DNA of 64,000 bases from CBDBBY01 sp965203795 (GTDB lineage Bacteria > Pseudomonadota > Alphaproteobacteria > Rhodobacterales > Rhodobacteraceae), in NCBI GenBank assembly GCA_965203795.1, contig OZ241915.1, forward strand, positions 2,294,001-2,358,000, given 5' to 3'. Made by a program: the position numbers and the translations under genes. The notes under the pieces are model-generated. The model was not told the origin of the DNA. It searched no databases and saw only the letters and a program-made list of their open reading frames with translations. Shown here piece after piece: positions 28,900-37,839 of this stretch (its first letter is position 1; each line of letters starts with the position of its first letter).

Positions 28900-30123
28900 A
28901 TGACAGACACTTCGGCGGCGCGGCTGCTGGACCGCTCGACGCCGCCGCACATTTCGACGCTAATCGTTCTCGCCTGCATTTCCGCCCTCTCGATGACAAT
29001 GTTCCTTCCGGCCCTGCCGGAGATCACCGAGCATTTCGGGGCGGACTACCGCATCATGCAGCTGTCGGTAGCGATCTACCTTTTCGTCAACGCCGCGCTC
29101 CAGATCGTCCTTGGGCCGATTTCGGACAGGTACGGGCGCAGGCCGGTCCTGCTCGCGTCGCTCGCTCTTTTCATCGCGGCCACGATCGGATGCCTTCTCG
29201 CGCCATCCGCGGAAGCGTTCCTTGCGTTCCGCATGGGCCAGGCGGTCGTCGTCACCGGGATGGTCCTGTCGCGGGCCATCGCCCGCGATGTGGCGGTCGG
29301 ATCCCGGGCCGCTTCGCTCATCGCCTACGTCACGATGGGAATGGCCATCGCCCCCATGCTCGGCCCCGCGGTGGGCGGCGTGCTTACGGACCTGTACGGA
29401 TGGCAATCGAATTTCATCATCCAGGCGGCGGTCGGCGCCGCGATCCTGCTTTTCTGCTATTTTGACCTCGGCGAGACCGCGGCCTCGCGCCACTCGAGCA
29501 TGCGCCAGCAGTTCGCGGAATACCCGGTCCTGTTCCGGTCGAGGCGCTTTTGGGGCTACTGCCTTTGCGCGGCGTGCGCTTCCGGCGCATTCTTCGCTTA
29601 TCTCGGCGGCGCCCCGTACGTGGGCACGGTCATATACGGGCTTAGCGCGTCCGAGGTCGGGCTGTACATCGGACTGCCCTCATTCGGGTACATGCTCGGG
29701 AATTTCGTTTCGGGGCGCTGGAGCGTGCCCGTCGGGATCAACCGCATGATCGTCGCGGGCTCCCTGATCGCGATTTTCGGCCCGGGCCTGCCGATCCTGC
29801 TGATCGCGGCGGGCGCAGCCCATCCGCTGTTTTTCTTCGGCTTCACGATCATCATCGGATTCGGCAACGGTCTGGTGATGCCGAACGCGACCGCCGGAAT
29901 GCTTTCCGTCCGTCCGCGCCTTGCCGGCACGGCTTCCGGAATCGGCGGCGCGATCATGATTGGCGGCGGCTCGGGACTGTCGGCGCTGTCCGGCGCGCTG
30001 CTGAACGAAGGCACCGGCGCCTATCCCCTCGCCTTCCTCATGCTCGCAATCGTCCTTTGCGGCCTTGCAGCCGCATCCTACGTGGTTTGGGTGGAAAAGA
30101 GGGTAGGACCGCTGCCGCGATAG
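28900..30123 (+). CDS. Bcr/CflA-type MFS drug efflux transporter
   Basis: A 407-residue, 12-segment major facilitator. Features are the opening ALSMTMFLPALPEI, the MFS signature loop GPISDRYGRRPVLL between segments 2 and 3, and the drug:H+ antiporter motif C in segment 5 (MGMAIAPMLGPAVGGVL). These place it with the Bcr/CflA multidrug exporters. The ATG at 28900 is used because a frame extending to 28762 lacks family sequence; the ribosome site is weak. Transcribed away from pccB and convergently with the EamA gene. The substrate cannot be told from sequence. Confidence 0.88.
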   Translation: MTDTSAARLLDRSTPPHISTLIVLACISALSMTMFLPALPEITEHFGADYRIMQLSVAIYLFVNAALQIVLGPISDRYGRRPVLLASLALFIAATIGCLLAPSAEAFLAFRMGQAVVVTGMVLSRAIARDVAVGSRAASLIAYVTMGMAIAPMLGPAVGGVLTDLYGWQSNFIIQAAVGAAILLFCYFDLGETAASRHSSMRQQFAEYPVLFRSRRFWGYCLCAACASGAFFAYLGGAPYVGTVIYGLSASEVGLYIGLPSFGYMLGNFVSGRWSVPVGINRMIVAGSLIAIFGPGLPILLIAAGAAHPLFFFGFTIIIGFGNGLVMPNATAGMLSVRPRLAGTASGIGGAIMIGGGSGLSALSGALLNEGTGAYPLAFLMLAIVLCGLAAASYVVWVEKRVGPLPR

Positions 30124-30158
30124 GCGCCCCGCCCCGAATGCCGATGAACCCGGCCGCG

Positions 30159-31097
30159 CTACCGCCGAGCGACGGCGGCCTCGCGCAACGTGGCGAGCGA
30201 CGCCGCCGCGATGATCACCGCCCCGCCGACAATCACCCAGATGTCCGCAGGTTCGCCGAATGCAAGCGCACCAAGCAGCGTCGCCCAGACAAGCTGCAGG
30301 AACGTCGCGGGCTGGACGGTGGAGATCTCGGCGTACCGGAACGCCAGCGTCATGGAGTAATGGGCCGCCGTCGCGAAGAAGGCCACCAGAAATATCCAGA
30401 GCAGCTGGCTCGCGGTCGGCGCAACCCAGACCGCAATGGCGAAGGGCGCAAGGCCGATCGTTACGCACACCGACAGCATTCCGACGATCACGGCTGCGCT
30501 CATGTTGTCTGACAGACGCTTTGCAAGAAGGTAGGAGGCTGCGAATCCGAGCGCCGTCACAATCATCGCCGCGTGGCCGGGTGTTACCTCGCGCAGCCCG
30601 GGGCGAAGGATGACCAGAGTGCCTGCGAGCGCCGCGGCAACGGCTGCAGCCCGCCCCCACTCGAGCCGCTCGCCCAGGAACAACGCGGCGCCGATCGTGA
30701 TGTAGACAGGCACGAGGTAATTCATCGCAGTAACTTCCGCGATGGTGATTTGCGTCATTGCGTAGAACCAGCAGATTACCGCGACCGTGTGGAAGGCTCC
30801 GCGCACGCCGAACAGCGCGAGATCCCGCTTGCCGATGCGCGCCGCGAGCATCGGCTTCAGCATCGGTATGACGAATGCCAGCCCCAGCAAGTAGCGCAGG
30901 AACGCGGCTTCCGCCGGAGGCAGGTCCGTTCCGACATGCTTAACGATCGCCGTTACGGCCACGAAGTTGAGTCCCGCGATCACCATCAGCCCAATTCCGA
31001 TCAGGGAATTGCTGGGCCTCGGAAGCCTCGGCGGAACGGACCGGCGTATCAGCCTTTCCTTGGTCCCGCCCGGCCGGTCATGCGGATTGTCCGTCAT
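30159..31097 (-). CDS. EamA/DMT-family membrane transporter
   Basis: A 312-residue protein with ten predicted membrane segments in two EamA repeats (about 33-165 and 180-305). The typical LPPAEAAFLRYLLGL, the MNYLVPVYITIGAALFLGERL line of the first repeat and TFLQLVWATLLGALAFGE of the second are visible. Family members export metabolites or amino acids; no substrate can be named. Convergent with the MFS gene, 36 bases between the stops. Confidence 0.88.
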   Translation of the reverse strand: MTDNPHDRPGGTKERLIRRSVPPRLPRPSNSLIGIGLMVIAGLNFVAVTAIVKHVGTDLPPAEAAFLRYLLGLAFVIPMLKPMLAARIGKRDLALFGVRGAFHTVAVICWFYAMTQITIAEVTAMNYLVPVYITIGAALFLGERLEWGRAAAVAAALAGTLVILRPGLREVTPGHAAMIVTALGFAASYLLAKRLSDNMSAAVIVGMLSVCVTIGLAPFAIAVWVAPTASQLLWIFLVAFFATAAHYSMTLAFRYAEISTVQPATFLQLVWATLLGALAFGEPADIWVIVGGAVIIAAASLATLREAAVARR

Positions 31098-31179
31098 TCA
31101 ACGAGGGCCGCGGGGCGTTTGGTCCGATTTCGACGGGCGGGCCGCGGAGAACCGCCAAAACCCCGCATCGGCCTGCCGG

Positions 31180-31917
31180 CTACGCCGCGGCGGCGTCAGC
31201 TGCGGCGTTCTGGTTGGTCGTGACCGCTTGGACGTCGTCCTCGTCGTAGAGCGCGTCCAGTAGCCTGCCGAGCTTTTCCTCGTCGGAGCCTTCCACATCG
31301 GCCGCGACGGTCGGCTTCCAGATCATTCTCGCCGCCTCGGCGTCGCCGAGAGACTCCTCCAAGGCCGCGGCGACCGCGGCGAGATCGGAATCCGCAGTAT
31401 AGATTACGTGCGAGTCGTCGAACGACTCGACATCGTCCGCTCCCGCATCAATCGCGGCCTCAAGGAGCGAGTCGGCGTCGCATGTCCCGCCGGGGTAGAC
31501 GATCTCCCCCTTCCGCTCGAACATGAAGCTGACCGCGCCGGTTTCCGCCAGGTTGCCGCCGGACTTTCCGAAGATCGACCTGATCCGGGCCGCCGTCCGG
31601 TTGCGGTTGTCGGTCATCGCTTCGACGATCACCGCTACGCCTCCCGGCCCGTAGCCCTCGTACCGGATCTCTTCCAGCGCATCGGCATCGGCGCCCGCCG
31701 CCTTGGAAATCGCGCGGTCAATCACGTCGCGCGGAACGGAATTCGACTTCGCCTCCTTCACGGCGAGGCGAAGCCTCGGGTTCTTGTCGGGATCCGGATC
31801 GCCCAGTTTCGCCGCGACGGTGATTTCCCGGGACAGCTTGGAAAAAAGCTTGGACCTCGCAGCGTCCTGCCGACCCTTCCGATGCTGGATGTTGGCCCAC
31901 TTCGAATGGCCTGCCAT
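31180..31917 (-). CDS. yebC: YebC/TACO1-family translational activator
   Basis: A 245-residue cytosolic protein that in this family helps ribosomes through proline stretches or regulates transcription (PmpR). The N-terminus MAGHSKWANIQHRKGRQDAA is the family hallmark. DNRNRTAARIRSIFGKSGGNL and GAVSFMFERKG mark the middle domain. The length is normal. A short Ala-rich C-terminal tail extends past the last conserved helix. It is followed after 82 bases by the EamA gene in the same direction. Confidence 0.94.
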   Translation of the reverse strand: MAGHSKWANIQHRKGRQDAARSKLFSKLSREITVAAKLGDPDPDKNPRLRLAVKEAKSNSVPRDVIDRAISKAAGADADALEEIRYEGYGPGGVAVIVEAMTDNRNRTAARIRSIFGKSGGNLAETGAVSFMFERKGEIVYPGGTCDADSLLEAAIDAGADDVESFDDSHVIYTADSDLAAVAAALEESLGDAEAARMIWKPTVAADVEGSDEEKLGRLLDALYDEDDVQAVTTNQNAAADAAAA

Positions 31918-32058
31918 GGGGGTCCCCGATCCGAATTCGGAAGCGGATTCCTATAGTTGGATGCGGGAATCGGCGCAAGGGCGGCGCATGCTTGCAAGCA
32001 AGCGCCGCGGCATCCCCGGGGCCCGCAGCGCCATTCGACTGACATCGGGACGGGCAGG

Positions 32059-32099
32059 CGCCGGCCCGCGGCGGAAAGTTTCCGCCGCGGGCCGGCGCT
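32059..32099 (-). terminator. Perfect 20-base inverted repeat after amtB
   Basis: Arms 32059-32078 and 32080-32099 are exact reverse complements, giving a very stable hairpin 38 bases after the amtB stop and ahead of yebC. A short T-run is on the plus side only. Most likely an amtB transcription terminator. Confidence 0.65.
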
Positions 32100-32136
32100 T
32101 TCGCTTCCGGCTATGCCGCTTGGATGCTCGGCGGCT

Positions 32137-33483
32137 TCAGCCGGCGAACTCCGGATACGCTTCCACGCCAAGTTCCGTGGTGTCGAGGCCTGCCACTTCG
32201 GCTTCCTGGGATACGCGAATCCCCATGGTCAGCTTGAGTATCCACCAGATCGCCAGCGAAACCGCGAACACGAAGACTCCGACAATGATGATCGGAACGA
32301 CCTGCCCGACCAGCGTCGCGTCAGGATTGGTGAGCAGGACGGCCAAGGTTCCCCAGATGCCCGCAAAGAGGTGCACCGGAATCGCTCCGACCACATCGTC
32401 GATTTTCAGCCTGTCGAGCAGCGGAACGCCGAAGACCACGACAACGCCTCCGATGCCGCCGATCACGAGCGCCATGAACAGCGACGGCGTAAGGGGTTCG
32501 GCCGTGATTGCCACAAGTCCGGCAAGCGCCCCGTTCAGGATCATCGTCAGATCCATTTTCCCGAACAGCAAATTGGACAGGGCCAGCGCCACAAAGGCGC
32601 CCGCCGCCGCCGCCATATTGGTGTTCGCGAAAATCCGGCTTATGTCGGCTGCGTCGCCGACGCTTCCCAGCGCAAGCTGCGACCCGCCATTGAACCCGAA
32701 CCAGCCCAGCCAGAGTATGAAGGTTCCCAGAGTCGCGAGCGGCATGTTCGAGCCGACCATGGGATTGACCCGTCCTGCCCGGTACTTGCCGGTTCGCGCG
32801 CCCAGGAGAATTGCGCCGGCGAGCGCGGCCCAGCCTCCCACGGAGTGCACAACGGTCGAGCCTGCGAAATCGAGAAACCCGAACTGGGAGTCGAGAAACC
32901 CGCCGCCCCATTTCCAGGACGCCTGAAGCGGGTAGATGATCCCGGTCAGGACCGCCGTGAATATGAAGAACGGCCATAGCTTCAAGCGCTCCGCCAACGC
33001 GCCCGATACGATCGACGCGGCGGTCGCGCAGAACATGAGCTGGAAGAAGAAGTCGGATCCGGTGGACGCGTAGGAAAGATCGTCCGCGGCGTCCGCGGCG
33101 ATGCCGACCGCTTCCAGCACGGCGGTTCCGATCGCGCCGACGTAGCCGCCGGATGCGTCGCTGCCGACAAGCCAGTCGCCCAAGGGGTACATGAGATTGT
33201 ACCCGACGAGCCAGTACATGATGGTCGAGATCGCCAGCAGCCCGATATTCTTGGTCAGCTGGGTCGTGACGTTCTTCGTGCGGACCAAGCCGGCTTCCAG
33301 CATGGCGAAACCCGCCGCCATCCAGAAAACCAGGAAGCCGCAAACCAGAAACAGGAACGTGTTCAGAATGAAGACGGTGTGTTCCGCGGCTTCGCCGCCG
33401 CCCGCCTCCTGCGCCGCCGCGCCCGTTGCAGCCGTGACGGCGACGGCAAGCGCCAAGCAAGCAAACTTCAGTACAACAGCCAT
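32137..33483 (-). CDS. amtB: Ammonium transporter
   Basis: A 448-residue inner membrane ammonium channel with a cleavable N-terminal signal (residues 1-24, ending GAAAQ) and eleven segments. The family signatures are DFAGSTVVHSVGGWAAL and GWFGFNGGSQLALG, with the conserved twin-His sites in STVVHSVGG and IPVHLFAGIWG. The ATG at 33483 is preferred over 33552 because it starts exactly at a signal peptide and has a GAGGA upstream. glnK, the usual PII partner, is not next to it. An NtrC-like half-palindrome lies about 280 bases upstream. Confidence 0.94.
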   Translation of the reverse strand: MAVVLKFACLALAVAVTAATGAAAQEAGGGEAAEHTVFILNTFLFLVCGFLVFWMAAGFAMLEAGLVRTKNVTTQLTKNIGLLAISTIMYWLVGYNLMYPLGDWLVGSDASGGYVGAIGTAVLEAVGIAADAADDLSYASTGSDFFFQLMFCATAASIVSGALAERLKLWPFFIFTAVLTGIIYPLQASWKWGGGFLDSQFGFLDFAGSTVVHSVGGWAALAGAILLGARTGKYRAGRVNPMVGSNMPLATLGTFILWLGWFGFNGGSQLALGSVGDAADISRIFANTNMAAAAGAFVALALSNLLFGKMDLTMILNGALAGLVAITAEPLTPSLFMALVIGGIGGVVVVFGVPLLDRLKIDDVVGAIPVHLFAGIWGTLAVLLTNPDATLVGQVVPIIIVGVFVFAVSLAIWWILKLTMGIRVSQEAEVAGLDTTELGVEAYPEFAG

Positions 33484-33987
33484 TTTCCAATCCTCGCAAT
33501 TCTTTCCGCATTGAGGGCTTCGCGGCCCGTTGCCTACAATCGACCGCTTCATCCGCGGCTTGCGGGCTCCATCGCAGTGCTCGGCATCGCTTCAGCGGGC
33601 CGCCTCGATTCCGGTCAGGGGCATCGAAAACTTGTCCGCGTCGGCTGCCTCGTCCGCACAGGCGCGAGCCGGACCGGAAATACTTCTTTCGGAACGGATT
33701 TGCTAAGCCCGCGCCGAATCAATTCCAGAATCCAAGGCTATCGCGGAGTGTTGCACATTTGTTGTGCGCAATGCCCCGGCATCGAACACGCATTGTGCAG
33801 AATCGGGCAGCTCCCTGAAATTGGAATCCGCCGAAGCCTTGGCTGCGCGATTCGCTGCATGCCTTTCCCGCGGCGCGCGCGACGCGTCCGGAGGCGGCGC
33901 ATCTTGCAGCGGCAGCGAGTTGTTCTCGACTGCAAGCGGCCGAACGAATAGAGGATTCGTTCGCCCTTGACTCGGGACCTCCGCCGC
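33484..33987. other. Divergent intergenic region amtB / ygfZ
   Basis: Apart from the NtrC-like palindrome at 33753-33767, no gene or convincing sigma-54 promoter was recognised. Confidence 0.4.
33753..33767. promoter_or_regulatory. Candidate NtrC-type binding site
   Basis: GCAC-N7-GTGC matches the NtrC half-site spacing known from glnA. It lies between the divergent amtB and ygfZ genes. Nitrogen control of amtB by NtrC is established in many proteobacteria. One site without a visible sigma-54 promoter is weak support. Confidence 0.3.
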
Positions 33988-34767
33988 ATGCCCAGCCCAT
34001 CGCGCTTCGCACGAACCGTTCTCGAAATCTCAGGCCCGGACCGCGAGGAGTTTTTGCAAGGCCTTGTTACGAACGACGTGGCCCGTGCCGAAAGCGGCCT
34101 CGTTTACGCCGCGATGCTGACGCCGCAAGGCAAATTCGTTGCTGACTTCCTGATCTTCGCGCGTGGGGAGGCTCTGCTGGTTGACGCGGATTCGCGCTGC
34201 TCGCCGGAACTGGCGGGCAAGCTCTCAATGTACAGGCTGAGGTCCCGCGTAGCGGTCGCGGAGTGCGGGATGCAGGTTTCCAGAGGCCTGGGGCCGCCGC
34301 CCGCCGGAGCCATGGCCGACCCCCGCCACCCGGAACTTGGCTGGCGGCTATACGGCAGCTCGTCGTCCGACGGGATCGGGGCGGAAGTCTGGGACCGGAT
34401 CAGGGTGCGGCGCTGCATCCCTGAAACGCTCGTGGAGCTGGTTCCCGATCAGACCTACATTCTCGAGGCGGGCTTCGAGCGGCTGAACGGCGTGGATTTC
34501 CGGAAAGGCTGCTATGTCGGGCAGGAAGTGACCGCCCGCATGAAGCACAAGGCCAGTCTCAGAAAGGGTCTCGCCCGCGTTGGCATCCTCGGAACCGCCG
34601 ATGTCGGCGCGGAAATCACCGCGAACGGACGATCAGTGGGCACCGTGTTCACGCAGGCCGACGGGCATGCCATCGCGCAGCTGCGTTTCGACCGGCTGCG
34701 CGGGCAAACGCTTGCGGCGGGCGCGGCTCAAATCGTTTTCGAAGAACAGGCTGCTCCGCTGAAGTAG
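33988..34767 (+). CDS. ygfZ: YgfZ/GcvT-like folate-binding protein
   Basis: A 259-residue member of the tetrahydrofolate-dependent YgfZ/CAF17 family, which helps build or repair Fe-S clusters. The N-terminal LEISGPDREEFLQGLVTNDV and the family signature FRKGCYVGQEVTARMKHK, with the conserved Cys and Gln, are both present. The ATG at 33988 is used; a TTG at 33967 is an alternative. Shorter than E. coli YgfZ (326 residues) but normal for alphaproteobacteria. Confidence 0.9.
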   Translation: MPSPSRFARTVLEISGPDREEFLQGLVTNDVARAESGLVYAAMLTPQGKFVADFLIFARGEALLVDADSRCSPELAGKLSMYRLRSRVAVAECGMQVSRGLGPPPAGAMADPRHPELGWRLYGSSSSDGIGAEVWDRIRVRRCIPETLVELVPDQTYILEAGFERLNGVDFRKGCYVGQEVTARMKHKASLRKGLARVGILGTADVGAEITANGRSVGTVFTQADGHAIAQLRFDRLRGQTLAAGAAQIVFEEQAAPLK

Positions 34768-34791
34768 GTTCCGGGGCTTCGTGCGCGATTG

Positions 34792-35592
34792 TCAGCCGGA
34801 GGGCTGGCCTTCAGGCCTTATCAGCGCCGAGAATTGCTCGAACGACTCTCCAGCTGAAGCAATCAGGCCGACCTCGCTGCCCGGAACAGATTCGCGCGCA
34901 AAGCCCTCCGCGATTCCGCCGGCGCCTGAAAGCAGCAGCAAGGCCGCCCCCGTATCGTGCCGATCCGGATTGCGGTCCCAGTATCCGTCCAATCGGCCGG
35001 ATGCGACGCTGGCGAGATCAAGAGCCGGCGCGCCGAGCGCGCGCAGTCCCTTCACGCCAGCCCGGACGCGGGCCAACTCCGCCTCGCTCTCCGCCGCCCC
35101 GCGTTCGCGTTCAAAGTTCGTGGCAACCAGCATTTCTTGCGGTGGCTTTCTGCGCGAAACACGAATGCGCGTGTCGTTCAGCCAGGACCCGCCCCCTTCC
35201 TCGGTGTGGAAGAGCTCGTTCGAAAGCGCGTCGTAGATGACAGCAGCGACGGCCCTGCCCCGTCGTTCCAGCGCGATTGAAATCGCCCAATGCGGAAGGC
35301 CGTGCGCAAAATTCGACGCTCCGCTTATGGCATTCACTACCCAGAATCTGGTCGGATCGCTGCCCTGCGTGGCCCCCTTGGGAGGGCTGGACCAGCCGTA
35401 GTTCGGCCTTGTTTCGAGAAGCACGGCTTCAAGCGACTGCTCCGCCTTGTCGCCCGCGCGCCTGGCGAAGTCGCGCGCCCCGGCTGCGGAACGCTGCAAA
35501 TGCTGAAGCTCGCTGAAATCGCGCCTGAGCAGGCGGCCGGCAGCCCTCGCCGCTTTGGTCATCAGCTGCAGATTGGCGGCGTGTTCGGACAT
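34792..35592 (-). CDS. SuhB-like inositol monophosphatase family protein with degenerate active site
   Basis: A 266-residue homologue of SuhB/IMPase. The fold is clear (YGWSSPP... WVVNAISGASNFAHGLPHWAISIALE, then SGAGGIAEGF). The metal ligands of the family are gone. The Glu-Glu of the first motif is P70-P71, and the DPLDGTTNF motif reads N87-A-I-S90-G-A-S-N-F, so both Asp are lost. Only the late Asp in RHDTGAA remains. Phosphatase activity is therefore unlikely. SuhB in E. coli also has a non-catalytic role in rRNA antitermination and ribosome assembly, which could explain why the gene stays next to efp, its usual place in Rhodobacterales. Confidence 0.85.
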   Translation of the reverse strand: MSEHAANLQLMTKAARAAGRLLRRDFSELQHLQRSAAGARDFARRAGDKAEQSLEAVLLETRPNYGWSSPPKGATQGSDPTRFWVVNAISGASNFAHGLPHWAISIALERRGRAVAAVIYDALSNELFHTEEGGGSWLNDTRIRVSRRKPPQEMLVATNFERERGAAESEAELARVRAGVKGLRALGAPALDLASVASGRLDGYWDRNPDRHDTGAALLLLSGAGGIAEGFARESVPGSEVGLIASAGESFEQFSALIRPEGQPSG

Positions 35593-35782
35593 TGCCCCTA
35601 GATTCGGTGATGTGCGGAGACTTCAAACCCGCCTGCACTGCAAACGGAAGCGCGATGCCCCTTCGTCGGCGGCTTGGGAAGAAACGAGCCAACGCCGCTT
35701 CCCCCTGATCTGCCCGGGAACGCGGTTTCGGACTGCGCTTTGCGCCTGATGCTGTAGCGGATCGGCCCGAATCCCCGACTTC

Positions 35783-36346
35783 TCAGGCCCGCTCGACGTA
35801 TTCGAATGTTTCGGTGTTCACGACGATTCCTTCGCCGGGCCCGATGAACGGCGGCACCGATATCCGGACGCCGTTGTCGAGCAGCGCTGGCTTGAAGCTG
35901 TTCGCGGCGGTCTGGCCGGTGACGACGGGTTCCGTTTCCTCGACGCGGCATTCCACCTTCTGCGGAAGCGCGACTTTCAACGCCTCGTCTTCGAAGAATT
36001 CGACCTGAACCGTCATTCCGTCCTGTAGAAACGGCCTGCGTTCGCCAAGCATGTCCGAAGGAAGCTGGATCTGTTCGAAGGACTCGCTGTCCATGAAGTT
36101 CAGCATGTCCCCGTCCTGGTACAGGAACTGCTGGCCCTTCTGCTCCAGCCGAATCCGCTCGACCTTGTCGGCCGACCGGAAACGCTCGTTGAGCTTGCTT
36201 CCGTTGCGAAGGTTCCGCAGCTCGGCCTGGGCGAACGCGCCTCCCTTTCCGGGCTTCACGTGCTCGACCTTCATGACCGTCCAGAGGCCGTCCTTGTGCT
36301 CCAGAACCTGCCCGGGCCGAATCTCGTTGCCGCTGATTTTCGGCAT
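35783..36346 (-). CDS. efp: Elongation factor P
   Basis: A 187-residue translation factor that relieves ribosome stalling at polyproline. The modification loop is VKPGKGGAF (residues 30-38), with the lysine normally beta-lysylated or otherwise modified at K34. The OB domains (NLRNGSKLNERFRS; ALPQKVECRVEETEPV; ISVPPFIGPGEGIVVNTET) are complete. Followed by the suhB-like gene, a common order in Rhodobacterales. Confidence 0.95.
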   Translation of the reverse strand: MPKISGNEIRPGQVLEHKDGLWTVMKVEHVKPGKGGAFAQAELRNLRNGSKLNERFRSADKVERIRLEQKGQQFLYQDGDMLNFMDSESFEQIQLPSDMLGERRPFLQDGMTVQVEFFEDEALKVALPQKVECRVEETEPVVTGQTAANSFKPALLDNGVRISVPPFIGPGEGIVVNTETFEYVERA

Positions 36347-36385
36347 GGAACCGCTACAAAATGGTTGAAAATTGTCGGCATGGCC

Positions 36386-36412
36386 TATATAGTCCGCTCA
36401 ATCGGCAATCAA
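36386..36412 (-). promoter_or_regulatory. efp: Possible efp promoter
   Basis: On the minus strand TTGATT (36407-36412) and TATATA (36386-36391) are 15 bases apart, about 40 bases before the efp ATG. Spacing is short for a sigma-70 promoter, so this is a moderate match. Confidence 0.35.
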
Positions 36413-36540
36413 CACGCGACGCATGGCGCTGCCCGTGCACAACGGGGGCGGCTGCGCACTAGCATAAATTTGCCGGACACATGCGCGGCTGCGGAAGCGG
36501 CGGCGCCAAGAAGAAGGACGCGAACAAGAAGGACGGCTTC

Positions 36541-36852
36541 ATGGCTGATTACGACGACACTGCTTTCAACCACGAACAAGGATGCAGAGCGAGAAAGCTT
36601 TTTGCAGCGGTCGTACTTGCTGCGCTCGACGATGCTATCGCCGATCACCGGAAATTTGGAAACGGCCATGAAGTGATTGCCAGGTGGGCGCGGTCGCGGG
36701 ACGGCCGCGAGGTTCTTACCTGCGCGGGCATCGACCCGAACGAGCGCGTCGTCTCCGGGCTGATGAAATTCGTCACCAAGGGGATCCGGACTTCCGTTGC
36801 GCTTTCCAGGGAGGAAAGCGAACGCCGCAGCCAGCGCGCGAAGGCCGCATAG
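36541..36852 (+). CDS. DUF6280 protein
   Basis: A 103-residue protein known to me only as the DUF6280 family of Rhodobacterales. Characteristic lines are GCRARKLFAAVVLAALDDAIAD, WARSRDGREVLTCAGIDPNERVV and TSVALSREESERR. No catalytic motif. AAGGAC lies before the ATG at 36541; the frame can be extended to 36481 but the extension is Lys-rich and unconserved. Function unknown. Confidence 0.8.
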   Translation: MADYDDTAFNHEQGCRARKLFAAVVLAALDDAIADHRKFGNGHEVIARWARSRDGREVLTCAGIDPNERVVSGLMKFVTKGIRTSVALSREESERRSQRAKAA

Positions 36853-36952
36853 CGGCTGCGACCTCATTTCCGTTCGATTTCCGAACGGTTCCGAATCCAA
36901 TCCGCGGGAGGCGGGGCGGCTTGGCAAGGAGATCCGCTCAGCACAGTCGCCG

Positions 36953-37714
36953 TCAGTTGGTACGTCGGGCCCTTAGCCTTCCGAAGCTGGTCGGAGCTGT
37001 GAGCTCCGAAAGCCTGAACCATCCCGGCCTTCCGTCAAGCGGGCTGTAGCTGACCTCGAACGGGAAGACGGACTGTTCATCCATCTCCTCCTCCGTCCAT
37101 CCTTCGATGCGCTCGTATTCCGCTTCGCAAACGAGCTTCCGGCCTTCCGACTGCGGCATTCCAAGATCCACGCGGCTGCGTCTTGCTCCGTCGAACATGT
37201 GGAACGAGACGCCGCACAGCTCTCCATCCGGCGCATCCCTGGTCAAAATGTAGAACGCCGTCAGCGGGTCCAGCGCACCTCCCTGCTCAGCAGGATCCGC
37301 GGCATCCGGCTCCGGAACCGCCATTTCGATTTTGCTGGGCAGTCCTTTTTCGTAGCGTATCGATGTCTCTTGGATCTCGCCGCTGCTGTCGATGCGTTCG
37401 CTGTAGGCGACCGGCTCGAATCCTTCGCCTCTGATCCAGCCGCTGACGGATGCCTCGTACCTGAAGTCCGTGAACCAGCCCACGAATCCGGTATCCACGA
37501 TGATCGCCGAGGTTCCGTACGACCTCCCGTCGCTGCGCGCGGCGAGAGCCATGCTGCCGACCACGACTCCGGCCACGGCAACATCAATCTTCACATCGTC
37601 GACCCTCATTCCGCCGCCGGTGCCGTCATCCACCGACGCCGGCGCCATCCCGGTCCACAACGCGGCCGCCAGCGCCGCCAAAGAAACCATTGAGGATCGC
37701 GTGAATGAAGACAT
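36953..37714 (-). CDS. DUF3108 exported protein
   Basis: A 253-residue protein with a signal peptide (hydrophobic 10-22, then APAS). The DUF3108 pattern is present: GVVVGSMALAARSDGRSYGTSAIIVDTG near 50-77, a central FDGARRSRVDL-like strand and a closing RPGWFRL line. The start at 37714 is the ATG just before the signal peptide; the frame runs much further upstream by chance. Family members are periplasmic proteins of unknown function. The gene is divergent from meaB. Confidence 0.8.
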   Translation of the reverse strand: MSSFTRSSMVSLAALAAALWTGMAPASVDDGTGGGMRVDDVKIDVAVAGVVVGSMALAARSDGRSYGTSAIIVDTGFVGWFTDFRYEASVSGWIRGEGFEPVAYSERIDSSGEIQETSIRYEKGLPSKIEMAVPEPDAADPAEQGGALDPLTAFYILTRDAPDGELCGVSFHMFDGARRSRVDLGMPQSEGRKLVCEAEYERIEGWTEEEMDEQSVFPFEVSYSPLDGRPGWFRLSELTAPTSFGRLRARRTN

Positions 37715-37839
37715 GGTTCCGTTCGCCGTTCGACCTTGCAGGCGTTCAATAGGGCAGCGAGGTCTAGTATGCAGCCCCGATTGTATCAAACAATTGTTTC
37801 TACGGAAGGAGCGCCCGCCTGCCACCACCGCCGGACAAC

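Noticed and set aside
33484..33752. Sigma-54 promoter for amtB
   Set aside because: No GG-N10-GC pair with the flanking consensus could be found on the minus strand.
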